Assembly: GCA_945877405.1 (NCBI GenBank)
Contig: CAMCSA010000016.1
Span: 1-44,207, forward strand
Direction: 5' to 3'
Source of the DNA: an uncultured Erysipelotrichaceae bacterium
Lineage (GTDB): Bacteria > Bacillota_I > Bacilli_A > Erysipelotrichales > Erysipelotrichaceae
DNA: 44,207 nucleotides
Made by a program: the position numbers and the translations under genes. How positions within the stretch are numbered: the stretch's first letter is position 1; every line of letters begins with the position of its first letter. A model generated the notes under the pieces. It was not told the origin of the DNA and did not search any database. It saw only the letters and a list, made by a program, of their open reading frames with translations. This document shows, in pieces, positions 23,920 through 31,741 of this stretch.

Positions 23920-25491
23920 ATGAAAGACATGTTGAGAATCCATCAGATCCGTTGTGATATCGGGCACACACCGGACAGAGATGATATTGCCTGTAAACTG
24001 CACTGTTCCAGTGAAGACATCCTTTCCTTTGAAATTGAAAAGGAATCACTGGATGCAAGAAAAGATGACCTGCATTATTCCTATACCGTACTGGCGCATG
24101 TGAAAAACGCCCATCGGTACATCAGAAAAAAAGATGTCAGCGAAGGAAAAAAGGAAACCTATCAGATGCCACCATACAATCAAGGCATTACAGATCGGCC
24201 TGTGATTGTCGGGTTCGGCCCTGCTGGCATGTATGCCGCACTGATTCTTGCGGAAGGAGGATATCGTCCGATTGTAATTGAACGGGGAAGATGCGTGGAA
24301 CAAAGGGAAAAGGATGTGGATGCATTCTTCAAAGACGGCATTCTGTCATCTTCCAGTAATGTTCAGTTTGGAGAAGGTGGCGCAGGTACATTTTCCGATG
24401 GAAAACTGACAACACGCATCAAAAACATCCGTATTTGCAAAGTTCTGCAGGAATTTGTAGAAGCAGGTGCCGAAAAGGAAATCACCTACCAGCATCGCCC
24501 ACATATCGGTACAGATGTGTTACGCACTGTTGTCCGCAATATCCGAAAGAAGATCATTGCACTTGGCGGAGAAATCCGTTTTGAAACAACACTGCTTTCT
24601 TTGCAGATCAAAGATGGCAGCATTACCGGCATTGTTACAGATCAAGGTGAAATTCCATGTACTGCTCTTGTTCTTTGTGCCGGTCACAGTGCAGTCGATA
24701 CATATCTGAATCTTTTCAATCAGGGCGTATCCATGATTCAGAAAGATTTTGCAGCAGGTGTCAGAGTGGAACATCCGCAGGATCTGATCAATCAACGTCA
24801 ATACGGAAAATATGCAGATCATCCATCTTTAGGAGCTGCTTCCTACAGACTGGCACACACAGCTTCCAATGGACGTGGTGTGTATTCTTTCTGCATGTGT
24901 CCAGGAGGTGTGATTGTCCCTTCTTCCTGTATTGAAAACACGCTTTGTGTCAACGGAATGTCCTATTCTGCACGTGATGGGAAATATGCCAACAGTGCCA
25001 TCCTTGTTCAGATTCCTTCTTCTGATTTTGATCATGGCCATCCATTAGATGGTTTTACCTATCAGAAGCAGCTGGAACAGCATGCTTATCGCAATGGTTA
25101 TCATGCACCAGCCATGAACATTTCCGATTATGTTTCTCATCATACCCCTTCCTCATTGGTTCATGATTCCAGCTATCCGCGCCAGCTGATTACAGAAGAC
25201 ATGCATGCACTGTTTTCAGATCAGATCAATACAGCCATGGAAGAAGGTTTTCAGGCATTTGAACATAAAATTCCAGGTTTTATCAATCAGGGAATCATGG
25301 TCGGGATGGAATCTCGTTCTTCTTCTCCAATCCGCATTCTCCGTGATGAACATGGAGAAAGTGTTTCCATCAAAGGCCTGTTTCCATGTGGTGAAGGTGC
25401 AGGATATGCTGGTGGAATCGTATCTTCTGCTGTGGATGGGATCCATCAGGCAGAAAATGTCATTGCCCGCTTATGCAAAACAGATCGCTGA
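23920..25491 (+). CDS. FAD-dependent dehydrogenase of the COG2509 family
   Basis: 523 aa from the ATG at 23920; ATGs at 23914 and 23929 are in frame. The N terminus (about 1-85) is the small domain typical of the family (MLRIHQIRCDIGHT). VIVGFGPAGMYAALILAE at about 96-113 binds FAD, followed by GEGGAGTFSDGKLTTR, and the C terminus has GLFPCGEGAGYAGGIVSSAVDG. These are uncharacterised cytoplasmic flavoproteins related to electron-transfer oxidoreductases. No ribosome site precedes any of the starts. A TATACT at 23907-23912 would begin transcription at or next to the ATG at 23920, suggesting a leaderless or near-leaderless mRNA. Confidence 0.85.
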   Translation: MKDMLRIHQIRCDIGHTPDRDDIACKLHCSSEDILSFEIEKESLDARKDDLHYSYTVLAHVKNAHRYIRKKDVSEGKKETYQMPPYNQGITDRPVIVGFGPAGMYAALILAEGGYRPIVIERGRCVEQREKDVDAFFKDGILSSSSNVQFGEGGAGTFSDGKLTTRIKNIRICKVLQEFVEAGAEKEITYQHRPHIGTDVLRTVVRNIRKKIIALGGEIRFETTLLSLQIKDGSITGIVTDQGEIPCTALVLCAGHSAVDTYLNLFNQGVSMIQKDFAAGVRVEHPQDLINQRQYGKYADHPSLGAASYRLAHTASNGRGVYSFCMCPGGVIVPSSCIENTLCVNGMSYSARDGKYANSAILVQIPSSDFDHGHPLDGFTYQKQLEQHAYRNGYHAPAMNISDYVSHHTPSSLVHDSSYPRQLITEDMHALFSDQINTAMEEGFQAFEHKIPGFINQGIMVGMESRSSSPIRILRDEHGESVSIKGLFPCGEGAGYAGGIVSSAVDGIHQAENVIARLCKTDR

Positions 25492-25508
25492 TGCGACCTG
25501 TTTTTTAT
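25479..25508 (+). terminator. Rho-independent terminator of the COG2509 gene
   Basis: AACAGATCGC-TGAT-GCGACCTGTT stem (one mismatch) followed by a T-run. The gene's TGA is in the loop. Confidence 0.75.
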
Positions 25509-26425
25509 TTTGGATCAAACCCGAATTCTTCCGGCTGGAATCTTGGACAGACGGATTCTCTTGAAGCAATGACTGCAGAAGCAAGCCTTGTTCCGATACG
25601 ACATGACTCTTCCAGGCTCTTTCCATATGTCAGACCTGCCGCAACCCCAGCAAAGAATGCATCCCCTGCACCGGTTGTATCAACAACATGTGTACGAAGT
25701 GGTGGAACAACACCATAGTTTTCACCATCTGTATAGACAGCACCCTTTTCCCCCATTGTTACAACAACATTGACATAGCCTGCTTTCGACGCTCTTTCAT
25801 GAATGATTACTGCCAGCTGCTCCGGTTCAACATCATGATAATCTTCCGAAAACAGAATACCTGCCTCCTGATCATTGCATACAACACAACCCGTACGCTT
25901 CATCAGATCTCTTCTTTCTAAAGCAATCGTCATATTGGATACAACTGCATAGACCTTTTTTCCATATCTGTCAGCCAGTGTAAAAATACGGTTGAGCAGA
26001 TCGGAAGTCATATCAATTTCTACGACAATGCTGTCACAGGATGAAATGATTTCATCCCCATGTTCATCCAGGATGTTTCCGATTTCGGAAAGATCCGGAC
26101 GTTGTGAGATGGAAGCAACGACATCCCCTTCATTATTGAAGATCGCAAGCCACGTACCAAGGCCCGTTTCACTGCGGCGGATATAATCCGTCTTGATCTT
26201 ATGCCTTTTCAGCTGTTCAATGACATCCGTACCTGTACCACTGTAATCCACAACCGATACAAATGTCGGTCGCAGTTCCATGTTGGCAATATCTTCCGCC
26301 ACATTTCTGCATACACCACCATGTACCTGTATGACCTTACCGGCATTTCTGCCATCCATGACAAACTGATTGAGCGGATATCCTTTCACATCCACAAATA
26401 CAGATCCGAATACTGCAATTCCCAT
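25505..26425 (-). CDS. PfkB-family carbohydrate kinase
   Basis: 306 aa. The PfkB C-terminal signature DTTGAGDAFFAGVAAGL is present with the catalytic Asp (GAGD), and the N-terminal G-x-V-x-x-D region and HGGVCRNVAEDIANM match the sugar-binding part. The HGG-x-x-x-N-V-A pattern is shared with pseudouridine and ribose kinases. The ATG at 26425 has GAGGA 9 nt upstream; a longer start at 26452 is less likely. Substrate (ribose, fructose phosphate or nucleoside) cannot be told. It converges with the COG2509 gene. Confidence 0.85.
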   Translation of the reverse strand: MGIAVFGSVFVDVKGYPLNQFVMDGRNAGKVIQVHGGVCRNVAEDIANMELRPTFVSVVDYSGTGTDVIEQLKRHKIKTDYIRRSETGLGTWLAIFNNEGDVVASISQRPDLSEIGNILDEHGDEIISSCDSIVVEIDMTSDLLNRIFTLADRYGKKVYAVVSNMTIALERRDLMKRTGCVVCNDQEAGILFSEDYHDVEPEQLAVIIHERASKAGYVNVVVTMGEKGAVYTDGENYGVVPPLRTHVVDTTGAGDAFFAGVAAGLTYGKSLEESCRIGTRLASAVIASRESVCPRFQPEEFGFDPK

Positions 26426-26470
26426 ATTGATTTTCCTCTTCACTTTACACAAATATTACCACAATCTCTG

Positions 26471-26499
26471 TTTTTCTTAACCATAAAACGTAGTATAAT
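26471..26499 (+). promoter_or_regulatory. Predicted promoter of the small RHH-like gene
   Basis: TTTTTC (26471-26476), 17-nt spacer, perfect TATAAT (26494-26499). The -35 is weak. Confidence 0.42.
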
Positions 26500-26515
26500 G
26501 ATTGGTATGCCAATC
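26500..26515 (+). promoter_or_regulatory. Palindrome GATTGG-TATG-CCAATC at the transcription start of the RHH-like gene
   Basis: A 6+4+6 inverted repeat directly after the -10 and just before the ribosome site. It could be an operator for the small DNA-binding protein encoded downstream or an mRNA hairpin. Role is inferred. Confidence 0.42.
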
Positions 26516-26529
26516 TTATGGAGGAAATA

Positions 26530-26718
26530 ATGCCACAAAAGAAAAAATCCGGCACAAAGGCCAGACGTTATAAGTATAACGACACATATCAGAAACAGTA
26601 TATTCGCCGATATGTGTTCAAACTGAATACGAAGCATGATGCGCAATTGATTGAACTGCTTGAAAAGATGGATAATCGTTCCGAATGGTTCAAGCAGAAA
26701 CTTGCACAGGAGTTATGA
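26530..26718 (+). CDS. Small basic protein, ribbon-helix-helix-like
   Basis: 62 aa. The first 25 residues are Lys/Arg/Tyr-rich. Residues about 27-60 (YVFKLNTKHDAQLIELLEKM, then DNRSEWFKQKL) follow the pattern beta strand F-x-L-N, helix with D-x-x-L-I-x-L-L, turn N-R-S-E, helix, seen in small ribbon-helix-helix proteins. A DNA-binding role is therefore likely but not proven. GGAGG is 6 nt before the ATG. Its stop overlaps an ATG of the next small gene, so the two are probably one transcript. A palindrome lies at its transcription start. Confidence 0.7.
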   Translation: MPQKKKSGTKARRYKYNDTYQKQYIRRYVFKLNTKHDAQLIELLEKMDNRSEWFKQKLAQEL

Positions 26719-26720
26719 TC

Positions 26721-26957
26721 ATGCCAAAGGAAAAAAGACTGAATGGATTTGGAACCGCTGTGCTGATTCTGATCAGCAGTATTGGACTGTATATCCTGTC
26801 ACAGCTGTTTCTGATTCCCTATAATGTATCATTGCATCGTGAAATGCAGAATCTGTCTGCTCAGATTCAACAGTTGAGATCGGATAATGCCATCCAGCAT
26901 GCACAGATTGATTCCCTTTTGGAACAGCTGGATCTCATGGCTGATAGCTCTCAATAA
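26721..26957 (+). CDS. Small single-pass membrane protein with coiled coil
   Basis: 78 aa. A basic start (MPKEKRLNG) is followed by one hydrophobic segment (about residues 10-31) and a heptad-rich stretch (SAQIQQLRSDNAIQHAQIDS). Topology is like FtsL/DivIC/FtsB-type septum proteins, but I see no residue signature that would prove this. AGGAG is about 7 nt before the ATG at 26721; an upstream ATG at 26715 overlaps the previous stop. Paired with the RHH-like gene. It overlaps the end of the convergent 81-aa gene by 23 nt. Confidence 0.65.
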   Translation: MPKEKRLNGFGTAVLILISSIGLYILSQLFLIPYNVSLHREMQNLSAQIQQLRSDNAIQHAQIDSLLEQLDLMADSSQ

Positions 26958-27180
26958 ACCACCTGTCCTTTTCCAGGAAGATACATCTTGTCTGTCCCCC
27001 GATCAGACAGACATATCGCATGCCACAGCCACCAACCTGAGATGCTCTGCGCTCTCTGCTGATGACACGATCGATCTTATATTTCTTTCCATCTTCCCAG
27101 CAGACATACAACGGTTCAATCGAGCCGTTTTTTGATTGTCTTAAGACAACATCAATATATCTTTTGTATAACTGTTTCAT
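26935..27180 (-). CDS. Conserved 81-aa protein divergent from the S24 repressor
   Basis: 81 aa (MKQLYKRYIDVVLRQSKNGS ...). I recognise the pattern of a short conserved Firmicute protein (I-D-V-x-x-x-x-x-x-x-G-x-x-x-P-L, W-x-D-G-x-x-Y-x-I-D-R-V, G-x-R-Y-x-C) that is often found beside LexA-like and error-prone polymerase genes; its function is unknown to me. GGAGGGACC precedes the ATG. The promoter region is shared with the LexA-like gene and contains paired operators, so it is probably under damage control. No polymerase gene lies nearby. Confidence 0.7.
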   Translation of the reverse strand: MKQLYKRYIDVVLRQSKNGSIEPLYVCWEDGKKYKIDRVISRERRASQVGGCGMRYVCLIGGQTRCIFLEKDRWFIESYQP

Positions 27181-27201
27181 GGTCCCTCCCTGTATATTTA
27201 T

Positions 27202-27229
27202 TTTATATCGCAACTGTTGCATATTTCAA
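27202..27229 (-). promoter_or_regulatory. Predicted promoter of the 81-aa gene
   Basis: Minus strand TTGAAA (27224-27229), 16-nt spacer, TATAAA (27202-27207). The -35 lies between the arms of inverted repeat O2. Confidence 0.5.
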
Positions 27230-27240
27230 CATATTATGCA
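27218..27240. promoter_or_regulatory. Candidate repressor operator O2 (TGCATA-N11-TATGCA)
   Basis: Inverted arms TGCATA at 27218-27223 and TATGCA at 27235-27240 flank the -35 of the promoter of the 81-aa gene. The same arm sequences recur as O1. Confidence 0.55.
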
Positions 27241-27258
27241 ACATTTCATAATTTACAA

Positions 27259-27287
27259 TTGTTTCATTGATGCATAAAGGCTATAAT
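27259..27287 (+). promoter_or_regulatory. Predicted sigma-A promoter of the S24 repressor gene
   Basis: TTGTTT (27259-27264), 17-nt spacer, perfect TATAAT (27282-27287), with AAAGGAG and the ATG at 27306 just downstream. Confidence 0.68.
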
Positions 27288-27292
27288 ATGCA
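27271..27292. promoter_or_regulatory. Candidate repressor operator O1 (TGCATA-N10-TATGCA)
   Basis: Inverted arms TGCATA at 27271-27276 and TATGCA at 27287-27292. The left arm is in the spacer and the right arm touches the -10 of the repressor gene's promoter, a classic repressor position. Confidence 0.55.
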
Positions 27293-27305
27293 CAAAGGAG
27301 CAATT

Positions 27306-27899
27306 ATGAAATTATCCGAACTGATCAGAGAATACAAAGAAAAGACAGGATTTTCAGACAGCGAGATTGCCAGAAGATGTGGTGTATCACGTTCCACTGT
27401 CATGCGGTGGTCAAACGGTGATATTCAAAGAGTATCATCTGAGGCAATGTCAAAACTGTCAGAACTGTTCGGCTATAATATTGAACCACAGTTAAAAGGC
27501 ATGGATATTTCCATGAGATTGCCTGTACTTGGTTATGTCAAAGCCGGATATGATCTGCTATGCGAAGAAAACTGGCTTGGGGAAGAGGAAGTAAGCCTTT
27601 CTGATCGAAAAAAAGGTGACTATTATCTGAAAGTCACCGGTGACTCCATGATCGGATGTGGCATCATGGATGGTTCTCTTGTTCTGGTACAGAAAACCTC
27701 CTCCATCAGTAACGGTGATATCGCCGTTGTCCTGATCGGGGAGGAGGTCACTGTAAAAAAGGTTTATATCAAAAACGGATTACTGATTCTAGAAGCCGCC
27801 AACCCGAATACCCCAGGTCGCATCTTCACGCAGCAGGAAGTTACTTCCCTGCCTGTACAGATCATTGGAAAAGTGCTTTCCTGTAAGACTTATTTCTAG
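27306..27899 (+). CDS. LexA/CI-like autocleaving repressor (XRE HTH + peptidase S24)
   Basis: 197 aa. Residues 1-60 are an XRE-type helix-turn-helix (GFSDSEIARRCGVSRSTVMR). Residues about 70-197 are the S24 domain: the likely cleavage pair Ala80-Gly81 in YVKAGYD, nucleophile Ser114 in GDSMIGCG and general-base Lys151 in VTVKKV. This layout matches HdiR/P22-C2-type regulators that cleave themselves when RecA is activated and so act as SOS or prophage-type repressors. AAAGGAG lies 5-6 nt before the ATG. It faces the 81-aa gene and both promoters carry paired operators. Its stop codon overlaps that of the convergent Dabb gene. Confidence 0.9.
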   Translation: MKLSELIREYKEKTGFSDSEIARRCGVSRSTVMRWSNGDIQRVSSEAMSKLSELFGYNIEPQLKGMDISMRLPVLGYVKAGYDLLCEENWLGEEEVSLSDRKKGDYYLKVTGDSMIGCGIMDGSLVLVQKTSSISNGDIAVVLIGEEVTVKKVYIKNGLLILEAANPNTPGRIFTQQEVTSLPVQIIGKVLSCKTYF

Positions 27900-28186
27900 A
27901 TTTCGCAATCAATGCATGCACGTGACTTCATATGTGCCACAACATAATTCTTGAATGCGACATGAATCGGATCCACCTGATAGGCATCCAGATCTGCCAT
28001 GGTTTCAAAATCGAATACAAGACAGATATCATAGTTGCTGGAAGGTGCCAATGGACTGTTTGTTACCACTTCCCCTTTTACTGCCTGAGGAAGTGTTTTC
28101 AACGGTTCACCAAGACGCAAAGCTTCTGCAACAACATTGTCATGATCTTCATCCTGTAAAGCAAACATACAGATGTGACGGATCAT
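27896..28186 (-). CDS. Dabb (stress-responsive alpha/beta-barrel) domain protein
   Basis: 96 aa starting MIRHICMFAL, with the family's conserved F-x-L, a central VVTNSPLAPSSNYDICLVFD and a terminal DPIHVAFKNYV. Dabb proteins are small dimeric ferredoxin-like barrels; most have no known activity. It overlaps the ROK kinase by 4 nt, so it is translated with it, and its stop overlaps the S24 repressor's stop in a convergent arrangement. Confidence 0.85.
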   Translation of the reverse strand: MIRHICMFALQDEDHDNVVAEALRLGEPLKTLPQAVKGEVVTNSPLAPSSNYDICLVFDFETMADLDAYQVDPIHVAFKNYVVAHMKSRACIDCEI

Positions 28187-29112
28187 TTTTCTGCCCCTTT
28201 GAGTTCATACAGATAATGATACAGAGCACCGATCATATTGGCATCATTGCCGAATGTACATGGCACAACTTCAGGAGCTGTAGCCGGCAGTGCCATTGCC
28301 TGCTGGGCAGCACTGTAATACAGTGTCAGATTTTTTCTGATGTAGTCCATCAGTAATGGCTGTTTGGAAATACCACCACCAACTGCGACACGCTGTACAT
28401 CCAATGTAAACTGCAGTCCCATGATACCGGAAGCAATTGTCTTTGTATATTCATCGATTGCCTGTAATGCATATTCATCGCCATGATTTGCCGCATCAAA
28501 CAGAATACGGCCATTCAGCTGTTCTGCGTCCTGGTTGGATAAACGTGCATATCTGTCAACAAGTCTGCCGACGCCATTTGTCACTGCCCACGCATTACCA
28601 AATTCCATCGGGAATGCATACAGATTCATTGGAATACCAGAGAATTCACCAGCTGCAAACGTGTGACCACGATACAGCTTTCCATCAATCACAACTGCAC
28701 CGCCGATACCTGTACCAAGTACCATGACAAAGGCATCCTTGATTCCCTGTAAGGATCCCTTCCAGATTTCCGCAAGAGCTGCAGCTTTCGCATCATTTTC
28801 AACCGCAAACGGAACCGGGATGACATCTTTCAGCACATCCCCAAGGTTGATACCATCAATATAATGCAGAGCTCCACTTGTATAGAAATATCCCTTTGTT
28901 GCATCAATCTTACCAGGCGCGCTCATGACAAGTGCTTCAATGTCACGATCCGCATAACTGTCATAGACTTTTTTCAGTCCATCTACAAGTCCCTGTAGAC
29001 CTTCTTCATATGGAGTCGGGAATTCACCCTTCTCCAGAATTTCAGCCTGATCTGTCATCAGACTGTACTTGACGTTGGTGCCTCCAACATCAACAGCCAT
29101 GTAATTAGCCAT
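28183..29112 (-). CDS. ROK-family sugar kinase
   Basis: 309 aa. The phosphate-binding AVDVGGTNVKYSLM is at the N terminus, the catalytic Asp is in FAVENDAKAAALAE, and LGTGIGGAVVIDGKLYRG and VAVGGGISK follow. The family phosphorylates glucose, N-acetylmannosamine, fructose or similar sugars with ATP. The usual zinc-binding H...C-x-C-G-x-x-G-C segment after the GTGIGG motif is missing here; the region reads EFSGIPMNLYAFPMEFG instead. This places it in the cysteine-free ROK subgroup often seen in Firmicutes. Promoter has a TATAAT near 29147 (minus strand). Confidence 0.87.
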   Translation of the reverse strand: MANYMAVDVGGTNVKYSLMTDQAEILEKGEFPTPYEEGLQGLVDGLKKVYDSYADRDIEALVMSAPGKIDATKGYFYTSGALHYIDGINLGDVLKDVIPVPFAVENDAKAAALAEIWKGSLQGIKDAFVMVLGTGIGGAVVIDGKLYRGHTFAAGEFSGIPMNLYAFPMEFGNAWAVTNGVGRLVDRYARLSNQDAEQLNGRILFDAANHGDEYALQAIDEYTKTIASGIMGLQFTLDVQRVAVGGGISKQPLLMDYIRKNLTLYYSAAQQAMALPATAPEVVPCTFGNDANMIGALYHYLYELKGAEK

Positions 29113-29177
29113 AATGATTTTTCCTCTCTTTGATTCTTTATCACTATTATAAAGTCAAAACCTTAAAACAGAAGTGA

Positions 29178-29642
29178 TTATTTTGTGACATTGATCCATT
29201 TGCAGAATCCGGAACAGTTTTCCAGGTCTGCAATGGACAGACGGACTGCCGAAGCGGCAGAACCACAGGCAGGATATACTTCATCATATGCCTTTAATGA
29301 TTCATCCAGATAAATCTGAACTCTGTCATCCTTTACACCAAACGGGCATACGCCACCTGGCTGATGCCCCACATATTCTGCCAGCTGTTCTTCACTCATC
29401 ATCTTTGCTTTTTTGTGGAATGTTTCCTTATATTTATGGTTATCTACTCTTGCATTCCCTGCAGCAAGAATCAGAACCGGTACATCACCCACCATGAAGG
29501 AAAGTGTCTTGGCAATTCTGCCTTCCTCGATTCCAAGAGCCTGAGCAGCAAGAGCCACGGTAGCACTGGATTGACTGGTGACAATGATCCGATCCCCATA
29601 TCCTTTTGCCTGCAGGTCATTCTGTGCTGATTCAAAAGACAT
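29178..29642 (-). CDS. YbaK/EbsC-family aminoacyl-tRNA deacylase-like protein
   Basis: 154 aa. It has the YbaK fold signature: an N-terminal substrate loop (SQSSATVALAAQALG), the Lys of RIAKTLSFMVGDVPVLILAAG, and GHQPGGVCPFG, which forms the binding pocket. The family hydrolyses mischarged aminoacyl-tRNA (for example Cys-tRNA-Pro). The ATG at 29642 has GGAGG about 10 nt upstream. The start lies inside the end of the upstream xpt gene (11-nt overlap). Substrate specificity is not readable. Confidence 0.87.
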   Translation of the reverse strand: MSFESAQNDLQAKGYGDRIIVTSQSSATVALAAQALGIEEGRIAKTLSFMVGDVPVLILAAGNARVDNHKYKETFHKKAKMMSEEQLAEYVGHQPGGVCPFGVKDDRVQIYLDESLKAYDEVYPACGSAASAVRLSIADLENCSGFCKWINVTK

Positions 29643-30228
29643 CCGTAAATGCCTCCTTCTGCATACGGAAGGAAATGGCCGTTTCACTCATCGTACGGAT
29701 CAGAGCAAGACTTTGAACATCATAGCCTGCTTCACGCAGTTTCTTTCCACCATCCTGGAAACACTTTTCAATGCAGATACCGATACCTTCCACGGATGCT
29801 TTGGCCATATGACACAGCTCAGCCACACCGGCAACCGTATTTCCATTGGCAAGGAAGTCATCCACAATCAGTACACGATCCTCTTCATTCAGATATCCGT
29901 TTTCAATGGAAAGGACAAAATCCTTCTGCTGTGTCTTTGATGTTACAGTGATACTGCAGCGATCATCCAGTGGCATCACATCACTTTTATCTACGATCAG
30001 ACATCTGACATTCAGATACATTGCGGTAAACACTGCCGGTGCAATACCACCTGTTGCTACTGTAACGACCTTTGTAATACCATGATCTGCAAATCTTTTC
30101 GCAAGTGCTTTTCCCATTGCATCCATGAGTGATGGATCAATCTGTCGATGCAGGAAAGTATCTACCTGCAGAATATCATCACTGATCACTTCCGCTTCTT
30201 TTGCAATCTTTTCTTCAAGCTGTTCCAT
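29632..30228 (-). CDS. xpt: Xanthine phosphoribosyltransferase
   Basis: 198 aa, the size of Bacillus subtilis Xpt, with a matching N terminus (MEQLEEKIAKEAEVISDDIL, FLHRQIDP). VLIVDDFLANGNT near residues 118-130 binds PRPP, and GIGICIEKCFQDGG follows. The enzyme makes XMP from xanthine and PRPP in purine salvage. In B. subtilis the gene is behind a purine riboswitch; here it sits inside an operon one base after the M32 carboxypeptidase, and no purine riboswitch is visible upstream of it. Confidence 0.93.
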   Translation of the reverse strand: MEQLEEKIAKEAEVISDDILQVDTFLHRQIDPSLMDAMGKALAKRFADHGITKVVTVATGGIAPAVFTAMYLNVRCLIVDKSDVMPLDDRCSITVTSKTQQKDFVLSIENGYLNEEDRVLIVDDFLANGNTVAGVAELCHMAKASVEGIGICIEKCFQDGGKKLREAGYDVQSLALIRTMSETAISFRMQKEAFTDVF

Positions 30229-30229
30229 G

Positions 30230-31741
30230 TCATTCTCCCTTCAGACCATACAGTCCTGTATATTTATCACACAGGTAATCCAGATAAGTATTCACATTGA
30301 ATCGCTCACCTGTTGCCTGCTTCAGAATATCTTCCGATTCCAGATAACAGCCATACTGATGGATGTGATCTTTCAGCCATTGTTCAATCTCATCAAATCT
30401 GTTTTCTTCCAGCAGTTTCTGCACATCGATCTGCTTTTCCATAGCCGAAACAAACTGGGCTGCATAGGCACTGCCTAATGCATAAGTCGGAAAGTATCCG
30501 AAACTGCCGGATGACCAGTGTACATCCTGCAGAATGCCCTGCGAAGCCTGTTCTGCCTTAACACCAAGGTATTTTTCATACATGGCATTCCATGTTTCAT
30601 CAAGATGTTCTGTGGATATCGTTCCATTGAACAGACCTTTTTCAATCTCATAGCGGATGGCGATATGTAACGGATATGTCAGTTCATCCGCTTCCGTTCT
30701 GACCAAAGACGGCTTTGCAACATTGATTGCCGCAACAAACTGTTCCAATGTGACTTCTCCCAGCTGAGATGGGAATATTTCCTGCAGTACAGGATAGTTT
30801 GTCTTCCAGAATGCTTTAGATCTGCCAAGATGGTTTTCAAGAAGTCTGGATTGGGATTCGTGCATTCCACACGATACACCATCGGAAAGAATCATTCCAT
30901 CATATAATGGGTCAATGTTATGCTCATACCATGCATGCCCTGCTTCATGAATGGTGGAAAGAATGGCAGATGCCACATCATTTTGAATATACTTTGTTGT
31001 TGTGCGGCAGTCATTCTGGCATGTCCAGCTTGTAAACGGATGTTCTGTTTCATTCTGATATCCCCAGGAAGGGTCAAAATGCAGATAGGAAAGCAGATGC
31101 TCCATGAACTTCTTCTGCCCTTCAATCGGGTAGTTGTGATGCAGGAAGGAATCATCGATCTGATCTGCCTGTCTGACGCGATGAATCAGTGGTACAAGTC
31201 TTTCCGTGAGTGCAGAAAAAAACGCATCGTACTTTTCCATGGTCATACCTGGTTCATAGTCCTGCAGCATCTGATCATATAATGGCAGATTACTGTTCCT
31301 GCAGGCATATTCTTCCCTGCGGGATTCTATGATCTTTTTCAGGTACGGCTCAAAGATGCTGTAGTCATTTTCACGTTTTGCCTGAAGCCATGCATCATAT
31401 GCCTGATTAAACAGCATGGATTGCGCAACATATTTTTCTTTTGGAAAAGAAAGAGAGTTGCCTAAGCGGATGGCGTACAGCTGACAACCCCGTCTTACAA
31501 CCGGATCCACCTGCTCATCATCTTTGAGAATGTTTACGATTTCCAGCATTTTCGGGTCCATCATGATGGAATATGCTTCCCCCGCAAGATATGCACTTCT
31601 TTCATCCCTGTAGGATGCACCTGCAGCTGGTGCAACCGTAGCCTTATCAATTTCAATGATGGAAAGTGCCATCTGGTAGGCAGACATTCGAAACACCCAT
31701 TGTCTGTATGTTTCAATCATTTCTTCACGTGTCATTTTCAT
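30230..31741 (-). CDS. M32-family metallocarboxypeptidase
   Basis: 503 aa. Zinc motif HEAGH at 265-269, HESQSR at 294-299 with the third ligand, and HPFTSWTCQNDCRTTTKY at about 234-251 are M32 hallmarks. It is a cytoplasmic enzyme that trims C-terminal residues from peptides, with broad specificity. Length is normal. It starts in an ATGA overlap with the end of the broken AEC transporter gene, so it was probably the second gene of that operon. An extended -10 (TGGTATAAT, 31759-31767) could give it an independent promoter, which would matter now that the upstream gene is disrupted. Confidence 0.92.
   Translation of the reverse strand: MKMTREEMIETYRQWVFRMSAYQMALSIIEIDKATVAPAAGASYRDERSAYLAGEAYSIMMDPKMLEIVNILKDDEQVDPVVRRGCQLYAIRLGNSLSFPKEKYVAQSMLFNQAYDAWLQAKRENDYSIFEPYLKKIIESRREEYACRNSNLPLYDQMLQDYEPGMTMEKYDAFFSALTERLVPLIHRVRQADQIDDSFLHHNYPIEGQKKFMEHLLSYLHFDPSWGYQNETEHPFTSWTCQNDCRTTTKYIQNDVASAILSTIHEAGHAWYEHNIDPLYDGMILSDGVSCGMHESQSRLLENHLGRSKAFWKTNYPVLQEIFPSQLGEVTLEQFVAAINVAKPSLVRTEADELTYPLHIAIRYEIEKGLFNGTISTEHLDETWNAMYEKYLGVKAEQASQGILQDVHWSSGSFGYFPTYALGSAYAAQFVSAMEKQIDVQKLLEENRFDEIEQWLKDHIHQYGCYLESEDILKQATGERFNVNTYLDYLCDKYTGLYGLKGE

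Noticed and set aside
30229-30300. Purine riboswitch in front of xpt
   Set aside because: xpt starts one base after the M32 gene and no purine-aptamer core or terminator hairpin is visible upstream.
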